Positions 1 through 9,171 of a stretch of 64,000 bases of DNA are shown piece after piece. Under the pieces are notes generated by a model, which saw only the letters and a list, made by a program, of their open reading frames with translations, had not been told where the DNA came from and searched no databases. The DNA is from Weissella sagaensis (GTDB taxonomy: Bacteria; Bacillota; Bacilli; Lactobacillales; Lactobacillaceae). Location: positions 62,001 to 126,000 of the forward strand of contig NZ_BJDT01000005.1 of assembly GCF_005405285.1 (NCBI RefSeq), read 5' to 3'. A program made the translations under genes and the position numbers. Within the stretch, counting starts at the first letter, position 1. Each line of letters opens with the position of its first letter.

Positions 1-345
1 AGATGCCTTCAAATCAGGATATGCTTCTGCTACTGCAAAAATTGACTTTAAAGTACTGGTCATTTGATCAGACAAAGCCATCGTCTTTTGGTGATCATCA
101 GTTGGTACTTGTGTGATGGCATTACGTAAATTAACAACCTTTTCTAAAGTACTCTGTTCAAATTTAGCTGACCCTTTTACCGTTTCTACCAAATTAGGAA
201 TTAAATCATTACGGCGCTTCAACTGTACATCAATTTGACTCCATGATTCTTGTGTTCGCATACGTGCTTGCACAAGTCCATTGTAGATTCCCACCCACAA
301 CAGAATTAAAACTACTACTATACCGAAAATTATCCATCCAATCAT
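1..345 (-). CDS. lemA: LemA family protein, N-terminal part (cut by window edge)
   Basis: The reading frame stays open to base 1, so only the first 115 residues are visible. They begin with one strongly hydrophobic segment (about residues 2-20), followed by the helical region typical of LemA proteins, including WSQIDVQLKRR and DLIPNLVETV. A good ribosome binding site (AGGAGA) lies about six bases before the ATG. LemA proteins are membrane-anchored helical-bundle proteins of unclear function, often next to an HtpX protease; whether that holds here lies outside the window. Family assignment is strong, and function is not known from sequence. Confidence 0.88.
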   Translation of the reverse strand, partial: MIGWIIFGIVVVLILLWVGIYNGLVQARMRTQESWSQIDVQLKRRNDLIPNLVETVKGSAKFEQSTLEKVVNLRNAITQVPTDDHQKTMALSDQMTSTLKSIFAVAEAYPDLKAS

Positions 346-444
346 CGTTTTCTCCTATCTTGATAAACTAGTTTCAAAACACTACTTTATTTAAATATAT
401 TGTACCATGTATAAAAAAGACTTGAAATTTTAAAATTTTTTATT

Positions 445-475
445 CAAAAAAAGCCGGGCATTTCTGCCTCGACTT
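445..475 (-). terminator. Rho-independent terminator after pgm
   Basis: Read on the minus strand, an eight-pair GC-rich stem with one bulged A and a six-base loop is followed by seven T residues. It lies just past the pgm stop codon and separates pgm from lemA. Confidence 0.8.
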
Positions 476-487
476 CTGCTATTATAT

Positions 488-2212
488 TTACTTAACGTAT
501 TCTGCAAGAGATGCTTGAATAGCTGCTAATTTTTCGTCAGCAATTGTTTGCGTATCACCTTTAGTCCCAATATATAGCTTAATTTTTGGCTCAGTACCAG
601 AAGGACGAACGGCTACCCATGAACCATCAGCTAGCCAATACTTCAACACATTAGCTTTAGGTAGCGTTAGTGTTGTTTCGATACCTGTTTGTGTATCCGT
701 TTGTACTTGTTGTGTAAAATCAGCGACCTTAATAACCGTAATATCACCCAATGTGACTGGTTGTTCCGAACGGAATTTAGCCATTAAATCAGCAATCTTG
801 TCAGCACCATCAATTCCCTTAAATGTTAACGATTGTGTGTTCTCAACAAAGTAACCATACTCATTAAATAAATCTTGTAAACCATCATACAATGTCTTAC
901 CTAGTGATTTATAATAAGCAGCAACTTCTGCCAATAAAACAGTTGCCTGAACCGAATCCTTATCGCGTGCAAACGACTTTACCAAGTAACCATATGACTC
1001 TTCAAAGCCAAACAAGAAAGTATGTTCCTGCGTGTCTTCATAAGATTGAATTTGTTCAGCAATATATTTAAAGCCAGTTAACACATTGATTGTTTCAATA
1101 TTGAAGCTCTTAGCAATATCTGCCGCAAATTCTGAAGATACAATTGACTTTACCAATACCCCATTGGCTGGTAATGTTCCCGCTGACTTCTTAGCTGTTA
1201 GTAAGTAATTTAGTAGTAACGCACCAATTTGATTTCCTGTTAATAATTGGTAGTCACCTGAAGGCAAGCGCACTGCAGTTCCCATACGATCAGCATCTGG
1301 GTCAACCCCAATGACAACATCAGCTCCTTGTTCTTTAGCCAAGGCAATACCCATAGCTAAAGCAGCCGGATCTTCAGGATTTGGCAAAGCAACTGTTGGG
1401 AAATCACCATCTGGCTGTGCTTGTTCTGGAACAATTGTCACATTTTTAAATCCCGCATTTGCTAATGCTTGACCAGCAATTAAAGCACCCGTTCCATGTA
1501 ATGGTGAATAGACTAATTTCATATCATGACCAACTTCATCAATCAGGTCTTGATTGACTGTCACATTTTTAATTTCAGCCAAATAAGCATCATCAATGTC
1601 TTTACCAATTGTCACTAGTAAGCCTGCTTCTGCCAACTCTTCCTGTGACTTAACAGGTACAGCAAACATATCTGCTTGGCGAATAGATGCCGTAATGATA
1701 TCAGATTCTTTTGGTGGCATTTGACCACCATCTTCACCATAAATTTTGTAACCATTGTATTCTTTTGGATTATGAGATGCCGTAATCATGATACCTGCGT
1801 ATGCATTAACGTGACGGACCGTAAATGATAATTCAGGTGTTGGTCGTAATGATTCAAAAACATAAGCCTTAATACCATGAGCGCCCAAGACTTTTGCTGA
1901 TTCAATAGCAAATTCATGTGAAAAATGACGTGAATCATATGAAATTGCAACCCCACGTTGCTTCACATCATCATTCAAAGAATCCATCAATTTAGCAAGA
2001 CCTTCAGTTGCTTGACGAACCGTATAAATATTCATACGGTTAATACCAGCCCCTAACAAGCCACGCATACCAGCAGTTCCAAATGATAATGGTTGATAAA
2101 AAGCATCCTCTGCTTGCGTATCATCATTAGCTAAAGCCATCATCTCAGTTTGCAAATATTCTGGCATATCTGTGTGTTCTGCCCATACTTGATAATTTTC
2201 TTGCCAAGTCAT
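488..2212 (-). CDS. pgm: Phosphoglucomutase / phosphomannomutase (alpha-D-phosphohexomutase family)
   Basis: This 574-residue cytosolic enzyme interconverts glucose 1-phosphate and glucose 6-phosphate, linking glycolysis to sugar nucleotide and cell-wall precursor synthesis. The active-site phosphoserine loop TASHNPKEYNGYK, the metal-binding loop GVDPDADRMG, the sugar-binding loop FGFEESYGY and the C-terminal phosphate-binding RPSGTEPKIK are all present, in the normal order for the family. Length is that of the long Gram-positive form (PgcA-like). An AAAGGAG ribosome binding site precedes the ATG. It follows rpiA on the same strand and ends at its own terminator. Confidence 0.93.
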   Translation of the reverse strand: MTWQENYQVWAEHTDMPEYLQTEMMALANDDTQAEDAFYQPLSFGTAGMRGLLGAGINRMNIYTVRQATEGLAKLMDSLNDDVKQRGVAISYDSRHFSHEFAIESAKVLGAHGIKAYVFESLRPTPELSFTVRHVNAYAGIMITASHNPKEYNGYKIYGEDGGQMPPKESDIITASIRQADMFAVPVKSQEELAEAGLLVTIGKDIDDAYLAEIKNVTVNQDLIDEVGHDMKLVYSPLHGTGALIAGQALANAGFKNVTIVPEQAQPDGDFPTVALPNPEDPAALAMGIALAKEQGADVVIGVDPDADRMGTAVRLPSGDYQLLTGNQIGALLLNYLLTAKKSAGTLPANGVLVKSIVSSEFAADIAKSFNIETINVLTGFKYIAEQIQSYEDTQEHTFLFGFEESYGYLVKSFARDKDSVQATVLLAEVAAYYKSLGKTLYDGLQDLFNEYGYFVENTQSLTFKGIDGADKIADLMAKFRSEQPVTLGDITVIKVADFTQQVQTDTQTGIETTLTLPKANVLKYWLADGSWVAVRPSGTEPKIKLYIGTKGDTQTIADEKLAAIQASLAEYVK

Positions 2213-2313
2213 TTTAAATGTATCTCCTTTATTTGTTTCACATTCCCCAACATAGCTATGTTTAATTGTACCATAGGATGATTATATTTATTTATTGAAC
2301 AAAAACGCTTCCC

Positions 2314-2997
2314 TCATTTTGTGATTATTTTTAGTTGTTCGCCACCAATAATCACTTCATCCACAATATTTAAAAATAACCCATGCTCAACAACCCCAAT
2401 TGTTTGTTCTAAAAAATAAGCTAAACTTTTAGGATGATCAATTCGTTCTAAAGATAAATCAATAATATAATTATCTACATCCGTTGTTAATCGACTCCCC
2501 GCTGCAGTACGCCTAAATGATGGATGCAAATCAGCCTCTGCAAAGCGTTTTAAAAGCTGATGGCTACCATAAGGGACAACTTCAACTGGTAGCGGAAATT
2601 GACCAATTACATTATGATATTTAGACTCATCAATAATCCAAATGTTTTTATGTGCATTTAATGCAACAATTTTTTCAAATAATAATGCTGCCCCACCACC
2701 CTTGATGCCATTAAAATTTAAATCAACCTCATCAGCACCATCAATTGTTACATCAATATAGGGCACTTCATCTACTGACGACAATTTAATTCCCAAAGAT
2801 TTTGCCAATGCTGAGGTCTTAGATGATGTTGTCACACCAACAATATTTAAACCTTCAGTATTAATTCGTTTAGCTAACATTTCAATAAAAAAGCGAACCG
2901 TTGAACCAGTACCTAACCCAACGACCATATTATCTTCAATTAAGGTAGCCGCATATTCCCCTGCTTGTTTTTTATATAACGTCTGTTTATTTAACAT
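2314..2997 (-). CDS. rpiA: Ribose-5-phosphate isomerase A
   Basis: This enzyme interconverts ribose 5-phosphate and ribulose 5-phosphate, as needed by the phosphoketolase pathway of heterofermentative lactic acid bacteria and for nucleotide synthesis. The 227 residues contain the substrate loop GLGTGSTVRFF, the conserved TIDGADEVD stretch and KGGGAALLFEKIVA, all diagnostic of RpiA rather than RpiB. Length is normal. An AGGAG site lies nine bases before the ATG. It stands alone between the accA terminator and pgm. Confidence 0.95.
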   Translation of the reverse strand: MLNKQTLYKKQAGEYAATLIEDNMVVGLGTGSTVRFFIEMLAKRINTEGLNIVGVTTSSKTSALAKSLGIKLSSVDEVPYIDVTIDGADEVDLNFNGIKGGGAALLFEKIVALNAHKNIWIIDESKYHNVIGQFPLPVEVVPYGSHQLLKRFAEADLHPSFRRTAAGSRLTTDVDNYIIDLSLERIDHPKSLAYFLEQTIGVVEHGLFLNIVDEVIIGGEQLKIITK

Positions 2998-3137
2998 GTC
3001 TACGTTCTCCTAATTGTCCCCTGATGCCCTTATTTTAAAGCTAAATGATTTAAAAAGATACAAAATAAGAATAGCAATCTCCACATTTTAAATGGTAGAT
3101 TAACATCCTTAATATGATTCCCCAAATTTTACTTTTC

Positions 3138-3179
3138 AAAAAAAAAATGATAGCTAATATCACTATTAGCTATCATTTG
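3138..3179 (-). terminator. Terminator at the end of the fatty acid operon
   Basis: A perfect 15-bp stem with a four-base loop is followed on the minus strand by about ten T residues, starting three bases after the accA stop. It closes the operon that begins near 13.3 kb. Confidence 0.9.
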
Positions 3180-3181
3180 AT

Positions 3182-3967
3182 TTAAAATTTTCTAAAACGT
3201 GCCCGACGTTGTGCAAGCAATTTTTCAGCCGGCATCTCTGCTAATTTAATGATTTCTTCATCTAATTTAGCCCGAATCAACGAGAACACACGAGCATGTG
3301 AACGACTTTCTGGAATGATATATTCAATGACCTGTTTACTTAACAAATCATTAGGTGTCAATCCCATTACTGCAGCCGCTTCATCATGACGCTTAGCATC
3401 TTTCCAAAGAATTGAAGCAAACCCTTCTGGTGAAAGAATTGAATACGTTGCATTTTGGAACATCCAAACTTGATCAGTTGTTGCCAATGCTAGTGCACCA
3501 CCAGAACCACCTTCACCATAAATAATTGCAATCATTGGCACTGGTAACTTTAAGCTTTCAAGAATACTTTGGGCAATTGCATCCCCTTGACCTTGATCTT
3601 CAGCTGTTTTACCAGGAAAGGCCCCTGGCGTATTAACAAACGTAATGATTGGACGACCAAATTTAGCCGCCTGCTTCATCAAACGTGTTGCTTTACGATA
3701 GCCATAAGGTTCTGGTGACCCATTACGCTTAGCAAGCTTATCATTAATATCCGTTCCTTTATCAATTGCAATAACAGTAACTGGTCGTCCGTTTAAGTTA
3801 GCCAGCCCGCCAATGATACTTTCATCATCACCAGCATAGCGATCACCATGTAATTCAAAGAAATCGGTAAAAATACCATCAATAATTTCACGTGCCATAA
3901 ACCGATCTTCACGTGAACGCTTGACAATTTGTACAGGGGTTAACTCACGTCTAAATAAATTTACCAT
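3182..3967 (-). CDS. accA: Acetyl-CoA carboxylase carboxyltransferase subunit alpha
   Basis: AccA and AccD form the carboxyltransferase that moves CO2 from carboxybiotin to acetyl-CoA, giving malonyl-CoA for fatty acid synthesis. The 261-residue protein has the crotonase-like fold signatures of the family: FVNTPGAFPGKTAEDQGQG and the oxyanion-hole region YGEGGSGGALAL. It is somewhat shorter than the E. coli protein, which is usual for lactic acid bacteria. It is the last gene of the operon, starting two bases after accD ends. Confidence 0.96.
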   Translation of the reverse strand: MVNLFRRELTPVQIVKRSREDRFMAREIIDGIFTDFFELHGDRYAGDDESIIGGLANLNGRPVTVIAIDKGTDINDKLAKRNGSPEPYGYRKATRLMKQAAKFGRPIITFVNTPGAFPGKTAEDQGQGDAIAQSILESLKLPVPMIAIIYGEGGSGGALALATTDQVWMFQNATYSILSPEGFASILWKDAKRHDEAAAVMGLTPNDLLSKQVIEYIIPESRSHARVFSLIRAKLDEEIIKLAEMPAEKLLAQRRARFRKF

Positions 3968-3969
3968 GA

Positions 3970-4815
3970 CTAACGACCTCCCTGTGGTTTATGAAATTTA
4001 ACAAGTTGTGATAAAACGTGTGTTAAATCTTTACGTTGCACAACGGCATCAATAAACCCATTTTCTAATACTGTTTCAGCACGTTGAAAATCTTTTGGTA
4101 CCTTCTCATGAATTGTTTGCTCAATAACTCGTTTACCTGCAAAGCCAACCAACGCATGCGGTTCTGCCAATGTCACATCTCCTTGCATTGCAAAAGATGC
4201 TGTCACACCACCAGTAGTTGGGTCAGTCAAAACGACAAAGTATGGTAAATTAGCTTCTTGATGCGCTGCAACAGCGGCTGAAACTTTTGCCATTTGCATT
4301 AATGAGTTAATACCCTCTTGCATACGAGCACCACCTGAAGCTGCAAATAGTACAACTGGCAATTTTTGCTTAGTAGCCGTTTCAAACAAACGTGTTATCT
4401 TTTCACCAGTAACGGTTCCTAAAGATCCCATCATAAAATAAGAATCCATAATGCCTAGTGCAACAGTTTGATCGTCTAACACTGCTTTTCCTGTCAAAAC
4501 AGACTCTTTCAAATCAGTTTGTGCCTTAGCACGTGCTAATTTATCAGCATAACCTGGAAAATCAGGATCAGCCAATGTTAAATCAGCATCCCATTCTTTA
4601 AAATCATCAGTCATTAAGTTAACACGTTCATATGCTTGCAAACGGAACCCATAACCACAATTAGGACAAACACGTTCTTTTCCTAATTGCTTAGAATATA
4701 ATTGTTCACCACAATAAGGACATGCTAAAAACAAACCATCAGGTATTTGTGCATCAACATGCGCATCTTTTTTGATTTTAGGTAGTTTGACATTCGCTTG
4801 ATTAAATAAATCCAT
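3970..4815 (-). CDS. accD: Acetyl-CoA carboxylase carboxyltransferase subunit beta
   Basis: This is the second half of the carboxyltransferase. Near the N-terminus it carries the four-cysteine zinc ribbon expected of AccD: CPYC and, 15 residues on, CPNC. The carboxyltransferase core follows, with FAASGGARMQEG and the TTGGVTASFAMQGD acyl-CoA binding stretch. The length of 281 residues is normal. It lies between accC and accA with gaps of ten bases or less, indicating translation from one message. Confidence 0.96.
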   Translation of the reverse strand: MDLFNQANVKLPKIKKDAHVDAQIPDGLFLACPYCGEQLYSKQLGKERVCPNCGYGFRLQAYERVNLMTDDFKEWDADLTLADPDFPGYADKLARAKAQTDLKESVLTGKAVLDDQTVALGIMDSYFMMGSLGTVTGEKITRLFETATKQKLPVVLFAASGGARMQEGINSLMQMAKVSAAVAAHQEANLPYFVVLTDPTTGGVTASFAMQGDVTLAEPHALVGFAGKRVIEQTIHEKVPKDFQRAETVLENGFIDAVVQRKDLTHVLSQLVKFHKPQGGR

Positions 4816-4825
4816 CTCTTGCCTC

Positions 4826-6202
4826 CTACTTGTCAGCTGTTAATGTCTTTTGCCATGCTGGTAAAAACTCTTGTTCTAGATATTGCGTTGTAAATAGGCC
4901 TTCAGCAACCCCTGCATCGTTTAGCAAAGCTTCTTGGAAATCAGCATTGGTGTTAATGCCATCAATAACCATTTCATTCAAAACACGCTTCATCTTAACG
5001 ACGGCTTCCTCACGAGTTGCACCATGAACTAATAATTTTCCAATCATTGAATCATAGAACGGTTGCACGATATCACCTGAATAAACAGCTGAATCAATGC
5101 GAATACCTGGACCCCCGGTTGGCAAAAATACAAAGTTTAATTTACCGGCACTTGGCGCAAAGTTACGCTCAGGTTGCTCAGCATTTAAACGCACTTCAAT
5201 CGCATGACCGTTAACCTTAATATCAGCTTGTTGCATCGCCAATGGTTCACCAGCTGCCACTTGAATTTGCATCTTAATTAAATCAACATCTGTTGCCATC
5301 TCTGTAACTGGGTGTTCAACTTGGATACGTGTATTCATTTCCATAAAGTAGAAATTACCATCGTGATCTTCCAAAAATTCAAGGGTTCCAGTATTTTCAT
5401 AATCCAAAGCATCAACCGCACGCGTCGCAATGCCACCTAATTCATCACGCATAGCTTGGGTAACACCAACAGCTGGACTTTCTTCCATTACCTTTTGGTT
5501 ATTACGTTGCAAGGAACAATTACGTTCTGGGAAATACAAGACTTGTCCTTGTTGATCACGAATGACTTGCATTTCAATATGACGCACATTTGTCATGACT
5601 TTTTCAACATACATGTGGCCATCACCAAAAGCTGCTTTGGCTTCATGTTGCGCATCATCAAATTTATCAGCTAATTCATCTTCAGCATAAACAAAGCGCA
5701 TCCCTTTACCGCCACCACCAGCAGCAGCTTTTAGTAACAAAGGATATCCAATGCGTTCGGCAATTTTTTGAGCTTCACCAGCATTATGAATAAACCCTTC
5801 AGAACCAGGGATAACTGGTACACCAGCCGCACGCATAGACTCACGCGCGTTCGCTTTGTTACCCATTAACTCCAAAACTTTCGGACTTGGACCAATCCAT
5901 TTAATACCGACTGCTCCAACCATCTCGGCAAAAGCTTCATTTTCTGATAAGAAACCATAACCCGGATGGATTGCTTCGGCACCAGTCAAAAGCGCTGCAC
6001 TTAAAATATTTTTCATATTTAAGTAACTGTCTTTTGATCTAGGACCACCTACAGCAATTGCTTCATCAGCTAGTCGCACATGTAGGCTATCCGCATCAGC
6101 TGAAGAGTAAATAGCAACAGACTTGATGCCCATTTCTTTCAGCGTTCGAATAATACGAACCGCGATTTCACCACGATTTGCCACTAAAACTTTTTTGAAC
6201 AT
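4826..6202 (-). CDS. accC: Biotin carboxylase subunit of acetyl-CoA carboxylase
   Basis: AccC carboxylates the biotin on AccB using ATP and bicarbonate. It is an ATP-grasp enzyme with N-terminal VANRGEIAVRIIRT, the glycine loop AAGGGGKGMRF, the metal and active-site stretch FLEDHDGNFYFMEMNTRIQVEHPVTE in part, and a biotin carboxylase C-terminal domain. I place the start at the ATG giving MFKKVLVANRG: a GGAG site lies six bases upstream inside the end of fabZ, and a TTG four codons earlier overlaps that site. That gives 458 residues, and the start lies one base after the fabZ stop. Confidence 0.95.
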   Translation of the reverse strand: MFKKVLVANRGEIAVRIIRTLKEMGIKSVAIYSSADADSLHVRLADEAIAVGGPRSKDSYLNMKNILSAALLTGAEAIHPGYGFLSENEAFAEMVGAVGIKWIGPSPKVLELMGNKANARESMRAAGVPVIPGSEGFIHNAGEAQKIAERIGYPLLLKAAAGGGGKGMRFVYAEDELADKFDDAQHEAKAAFGDGHMYVEKVMTNVRHIEMQVIRDQQGQVLYFPERNCSLQRNNQKVMEESPAVGVTQAMRDELGGIATRAVDALDYENTGTLEFLEDHDGNFYFMEMNTRIQVEHPVTEMATDVDLIKMQIQVAAGEPLAMQQADIKVNGHAIEVRLNAEQPERNFAPSAGKLNFVFLPTGGPGIRIDSAVYSGDIVQPFYDSMIGKLLVHGATREEAVVKMKRVLNEMVIDGINTNADFQEALLNDAGVAEGLFTTQYLEQEFLPAWQKTLTADK

Positions 6203-6203
6203 A

Positions 6204-6635
6204 TTAATCTCCAACTATAAACGTTAAGTCGGCTGTCGTAACACGTTTGCCATTGACATAAGCCGTTCCTTTACCTTCGCCAATTGGGCCACGCAAACGT
6301 GTAATTTTCACTTCCAAACGTACTTGATCGCCAGGCCGAACCATCTTACGAAAACGTGCTTTCTTAATACCACCAAAATAGGCAGTTTTCCCTTTATATT
6401 CAGGCATTGAAAGTAAAGCCACGGCACCAGTTTGTGCTAAAGCCTCAATTGTTAAATTACCAGGGAATGTTGGGTCACCAGGGAAATGTCCTTGAAAAAT
6501 TTCTTCATTAATAGAAACATTTTTGATAGCGACTGCACTTTCACCGGGAACTAATTCCTCTACAGTATCCAACATTAACATTGGGTAACGATGAGGTAAA
6601 ATTTCTTGAATTTGTTGTGTATTTAATACTGACAT
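6204..6635 (-). CDS. fabZ: 3-hydroxyacyl-ACP dehydratase FabZ (operon-internal copy)
   Basis: This enzyme dehydrates 3-hydroxyacyl-ACP to the trans-2-enoyl form during fatty acid elongation. The 143-residue hot-dog protein has LPHRYPMLMLD near the N-terminus, GHFPGDPTFPG with the catalytic histidine, and the helix ALAQTGAVALL. It is one of two FabZ-like genes in the same operon; the other starts the operon at 13.29 kb. It sits between accB and accC, a common arrangement in lactobacilli and relatives. Confidence 0.93.
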   Translation of the reverse strand: MSVLNTQQIQEILPHRYPMLMLDTVEELVPGESAVAIKNVSINEEIFQGHFPGDPTFPGNLTIEALAQTGAVALLSMPEYKGKTAYFGGIKKARFRKMVRPGDQVRLEVKITRLRGPIGEGKGTAYVNGKRVTTADLTFIVGD

Positions 6636-6647
6636 TTCAAGGTCTCC

Positions 6648-7112
6648 TTATGCATCAGGCTGGATACGGAACAAAGCATGTCCATAATCCACGACATCTT
6701 CTTCTTCAACCAAGATTTCCTTAATTGTTCCTGCCACTTCACTTTTAACCGGCGTCATTAACTTCATTGCCTCAATAATTGCAACTTGTTCACCGATATT
6801 AACGTGATCCCCAACTTCCTTAAACGCAGCAGCATCTGGCTTAGGCTTTAAGTAAACCGTTCCAACCAATGCGGCTTCAATCAAAACACTGTTATCAGTC
6901 CCTAAATCGGCTGTTCCTTCAGTTGATTTTGATTCTGCCACAACTGCTGGTTGTGGTGCAACAGTTGGTTGCATGGTTCCCACAACTGGTTGTGACATTT
7001 CATTCTTACTTAAATGCAAATTAAAATCTTCAGCTTGTAGTGAAAATTCACGTAATGAACTATTCTCTAAATCTTGCATCAAAGTACGAATTTCATCTAA
7101 TTGCAAACCCAT
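6648..7112 (-). CDS. accB: Biotin carboxyl carrier protein of acetyl-CoA carboxylase
   Basis: AccB carries biotin between the carboxylase and carboxyltransferase. It has an N-terminal helical region, a Pro/Ala/Val-rich linker (about residues 45-75), and a C-terminal biotinyl domain with EAMKLMTPV, whose lysine is biotinylated. I choose the ATG giving MGLQLDEIR because it overlaps the fabF stop as TAATG and has GGAG nine bases upstream; the longer GTG start overlaps that site. The product is 154 residues. Confidence 0.94.
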   Translation of the reverse strand: MGLQLDEIRTLMQDLENSSLREFSLQAEDFNLHLSKNEMSQPVVGTMQPTVAPQPAVVAESKSTEGTADLGTDNSVLIEAALVGTVYLKPKPDAAAFKEVGDHVNIGEQVAIIEAMKLMTPVKSEVAGTIKEILVEEEDVVDYGHALFRIQPDA

Positions 7113-8347
7113 TACTTTTCGCTCCACTTCTTAAAAATAACAACTGCATTATGACCACCAAAGCCATAGTTAGCTGACAGTACATACTTTGGTGCAACAT
7201 ACTTGTTTTCGTCATTAACAAGTGTCACACCCATCGTTTCTGGGTCTTGTTCAGTTAAGCCAACGTTAACTGGTAACTGTTCACGAACAATGGCACCAAT
7301 AGCAGCAATTGCTTCAATCGCACCAGCTGCTCCTAGTAAATGACCAGTCATTCCCTTAGTTGATGAAACCAAAACGCCGTTTTTACCAAAAACTAATTCC
7401 ATTGCTTTTGATTCGGCAGCATCATTAGCACCAGTAGCAGTTCCATGAGCATTAACATAATCAATATCACTTGCTTGAATACCAGCATCTGCTAATGCCA
7501 ATTTAACTGAGCCGGCAGGTCCAGATCCATCAGGTGTAGGACTTGTTAAATGATAAGCGTCAGAATTTGAACCATAACCAACTACTTCAGCAATAATTTG
7601 TGCACCGCGTGCTTGGGCATGCTCCAATGATTCTAAAATAAGAACCCCTGAACCTTCACCCATAACGAAACCATGACGGTTAACATCAAATGGTGTTGAC
7701 GCCTTTAATGGATCTGGTTCGTTTGAAAGTGCTGTTAGCGCAGCGAATCCTGAAATTCCCATTTCATTAACAGAAGCTTCAGCACCACCAGTAATCATCA
7801 CGTCCATCTTACCTGATTGAATTCGCCAAAAAGCTTCACCAATCGCATTAGTAGCACTTGCGCAGGCAGTTGAAACGGTATAATTAATTCCTTGTGCATT
7901 GTAACGCATTGAAACATTACCTGAAACCATATTTGGAATAGCATTAGGTACGAACATTGGACTAACACGTTTTGGTCCTTTGTCATGCATCTTAATAACT
8001 TGTTGTTCAATGGTTGTTAAACCACCAATTCCTGTTCCCATAATCACACCGAAACGGGCAGGATCATCAACACCATCTGCTAATCCAGCTTGTTCAAGCG
8101 CCTCACCAGCAGCATGAACAGCATATTGTGAAAACAAATCCATTTTACGTGATTCACGCTTACCAACACGGGCAGATGGATCAAAATCTTTCACTTCACC
8201 AGCTACAGTAATCCCCGTTTCAGTTGCATCGAATTTTGTAATTGGTGCAATACCAACTTCACTGTTAAAAATACCATTCCAAAAATCTTCAGTACTATTT
8301 CCAACAGGGGTAACAGCCCCTAAACCTGTAATAACAACTCGAGTCAT
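7112..8347 (-). CDS. fabF: Beta-ketoacyl-ACP synthase II
   Basis: FabF extends acyl-ACP by two carbons using malonyl-ACP. The 411-residue thiolase-fold enzyme has the nucleophile in VSTACASATNAIG and the two catalytic histidines in VNAHGTATGAND and KGMTGHLLGAAGA. The stop codon overlaps the accB start. It is separated from fabG by an 89-base gap that carries two copies of a palindrome, the only gap of that size inside this operon. Confidence 0.96.
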   Translation of the reverse strand: MTRVVITGLGAVTPVGNSTEDFWNGIFNSEVGIAPITKFDATETGITVAGEVKDFDPSARVGKRESRKMDLFSQYAVHAAGEALEQAGLADGVDDPARFGVIMGTGIGGLTTIEQQVIKMHDKGPKRVSPMFVPNAIPNMVSGNVSMRYNAQGINYTVSTACASATNAIGEAFWRIQSGKMDVMITGGAEASVNEMGISGFAALTALSNEPDPLKASTPFDVNRHGFVMGEGSGVLILESLEHAQARGAQIIAEVVGYGSNSDAYHLTSPTPDGSGPAGSVKLALADAGIQASDIDYVNAHGTATGANDAAESKAMELVFGKNGVLVSSTKGMTGHLLGAAGAIEAIAAIGAIVREQLPVNVGLTEQDPETMGVTLVNDENKYVAPKYVLSANYGFGGHNAVVIFKKWSEK

Positions 8348-8375
8348 CTTGTTCTCCTTTATTTGTTAGCATCGC

Positions 8376-8429
8376 CATACGTATGAAAAAAGTAAGTAAA
8401 AATATAAAATAAGTGCAAAACATACGTAT
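8376..8429. repeat. Two copies of an ATACGTAT palindrome between fabG and fabF
   Basis: CATACGTATG occurs at 8376-8385 and CATACGTAT at 8421-8429, 45 bases apart in the AT-rich gap between fabG and fabF. Each copy is itself a palindrome. In RNA the two copies can also pair with each other, giving a nine-pair stem with a loop of about 35 bases. No T tract follows, so it does not look like a simple terminator. It could be a protein site, a processing site or a partial attenuator. Confidence 0.5.
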
Positions 8430-8437
8430 AAGTCGCT

Positions 8438-9160
8438 TTAAATATATAAACCACCATCAACCGTAATTGTTTGGCCGGTGATGTAATCGTTTTGAGCCAA
8501 GAAAACAGCTGTATTTGCAATTTCAGTTGCTTCACCAAAACGTTTCAATGGCACTGCCTCCAACACTTGATTTTTCACTTTATCAGATAAAGCATCAGTC
8601 ATGTCAGAAACAATCATCCCTGGTGCAATCGCATTAACACGAATACCACGCATTGCACCTTCCTTAGCCAATGTTTTTGTTAATCCAATAATACCAGCCT
8701 TTGAAGCAGCGTAATTAACTTGACCAACATTTCCCATTAAGCCAACAACAGACGCAATATTAATAATTTGACCAGTTCGTGCACGAAGCATCTTTTTGAA
8801 TACTGGTTGCGTTACATTAAACGTACCATTTAAATTCGTATTAACAACTTGTGCAAAATCGGCTGGTTTCATTCCCATGGCTAATTTATCATTAACAATT
8901 CCTGCATTATTAACTAAAATATCAATGTTTTTAATTTCAGCAAATAACCCATCCAATGCTTTTTGAACGCTGGCATCATCTGCAATATCTGCTGTAATTG
9001 CCATTGTATTATCGCTAAATTCAGCTAAAACTTCAGCCTTTGGCGCTGAGCGTCCATGCAAAATAACATTTGCACCAGCTGCATCAAAAGCATGCGCAAT
9101 TGCCAAACCAATACCACGAGTAGAACCCGTTACTAATACTGTTTTTCCTTCGAGATTCAT
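8438..9160 (-). CDS. fabG: 3-oxoacyl-ACP reductase
   Basis: FabG reduces 3-ketoacyl-ACP with NADPH. It is a short-chain dehydrogenase of 240 residues with the cofactor loop TGSTRGIGLAIA, the NNAG motif, the catalytic serine in INIASVVG, and the YAASKAG tyrosine-lysine pair. It follows fabD by 11 bases in the normal operon order. Family and role are clear from motif and context. Confidence 0.96.
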   Translation of the reverse strand: MNLEGKTVLVTGSTRGIGLAIAHAFDAAGANVILHGRSAPKAEVLAEFSDNTMAITADIADDASVQKALDGLFAEIKNIDILVNNAGIVNDKLAMGMKPADFAQVVNTNLNGTFNVTQPVFKKMLRARTGQIINIASVVGLMGNVGQVNYAASKAGIIGLTKTLAKEGAMRGIRVNAIAPGMIVSDMTDALSDKVKNQVLEAVPLKRFGEATEIANTAVFLAQNDYITGQTITVDGGLYI

Positions 9161-9171
9161 TACTGCGTCTC

